From the NCBI GenBank assembly GCA_037179515.1, contig JAXCGZ010021090.1, forward strand, positions 1 through 64,000: a stretch of DNA of 64,000 nt. The letters are read 5' to 3'. The translations under genes and the position numbers were made by a program. This stretch comes from Halocaridina rubra (lineage: Eukaryota; Arthropoda; Malacostraca; Decapoda; Atyidae). Below the pieces are notes generated by a model. It did not search any database. It was given only the letters and a program-made list of their open reading frames with translations, and was not told the DNA's origin. Positions 63,640 to 64,000 of the stretch are shown here, in pieces (position 1 is the stretch's first letter; each line of letters opens with the position of its first letter).

Positions 63640-64000
63640 ATAATAATTTCAGTCCTCTGTGATGCTTGTTAACTACTACATAAAATATAGAGTATGCAGT
63701 ATTAATGAATTTTGATATAGTAATAATTGTGTAATAATACATCTATGAATATTATCAAACAAGAAGTGGGGGTAAACCAGCCACAGCTATCGGGCCTCAC
63801 TGTGGAATATCTTTGCCTGCCTACCTTTTGGGTGACCCAAGCAGGGTAATAGGGGGGGACTATGGCAACCCTTTATCTCCAAGGAGCTAGGAGGAGTAAC
63901 TCGAGGTATGTGTTGGATTCTGGTGCGTGCATGGTTCTTGGCTTGACCACTCCCTTTACACGGGGGAATGGGGCCTTGTGTATAGTAGATAGTGTAGCCA
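63640..64000. other. Unrecognised, possible start of another repeat
   Basis: 63679-63735 is a direct, diverged repeat of about 63090-63130 (TATGCAGTATTAATGAATTTTG versus TACAGTAGTAATGAATTTC). The last 250 bp are less AT-rich and contain no identified gene. Confidence 0.4.

Noticed and set aside
63357..63742. Open frames on both strands at 63357-63742
   Set aside because: They lie in a foldback element with inverted repeats; openness is shared by both strands and no protein motif is visible.

Overview
This is animal nuclear DNA, most likely from a decapod crustacean (shrimp- or crayfish-like). I infer that from the very dense microsatellites ((TA)n, (CT)n, (TTA)n), pogo/Tigger-type DNA transposons, tRNA-derived SINEs, several LINE families, a Ty1/copia element resembling the crustacean GalEa group, and spliced host genes. 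The species cannot be fixed from the window. No bacterial operons, CRISPR arrays, viral genes or free-standing RNA genes are visible.

Two host genes can be assembled from exons with matching splice phases. STN1 (telomere CST complex) lies on the plus strand at 10376-15958 in three coding exons. Its first intron is mostly (TA)n and its second contains a degenerate LINE. KIFBP (kinesin-family-binding protein) lies on the minus strand at 62873-21954. Six 3' exons cover roughly the C-terminal half; the N-terminal exons lie beyond the right edge. The genes converge, with about 6 kb between their stop codons. The last KIFBP intron is about 29.6 kb and the fifth visible exon is isolated from the fourth by an 8.6-kb intron holding a copia element.

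Layout: 1-6240 is a chain of Tigger-like elements, including a nested element and a foldback-bearing derivative with SINEs. 6241-8137 is sparse, with a SINE and a LINE fragment. 8138-9672 is a foldback-bearing element inside (TA)n. 9673-16030 is STN1. 16031-21953 is intergenic, with two SINEs and a decayed Tc1/mariner element. 22083-51671 is the giant KIFBP intron: an RTE-like LINE fragment, then about eleven Tigger-family units joined end to end by (TA)n tracts, with further Tigger elements nested inside. 51672-62873 holds the other KIFBP exons, the copia element and a SINE with a perfect 16-bp target duplication. 62874-64000 holds small inverted-repeat elements.

The dominant theme is one Tigger family in several states: near-complete transposase copies carrying a D-D-D catalytic triad, at least three internal-deletion subfamilies whose members share breakpoints, and a separate non-autonomous lineage with Tigger-like ends around long inverted arms and a (CT)n core. 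Three nested insertions have clean TA target duplications, and all three can be checked against related uninterrupted sequence. I found no new defence or metabolic system. The notable biology is the transposon/microsatellite architecture and its accommodation inside a conserved gene.
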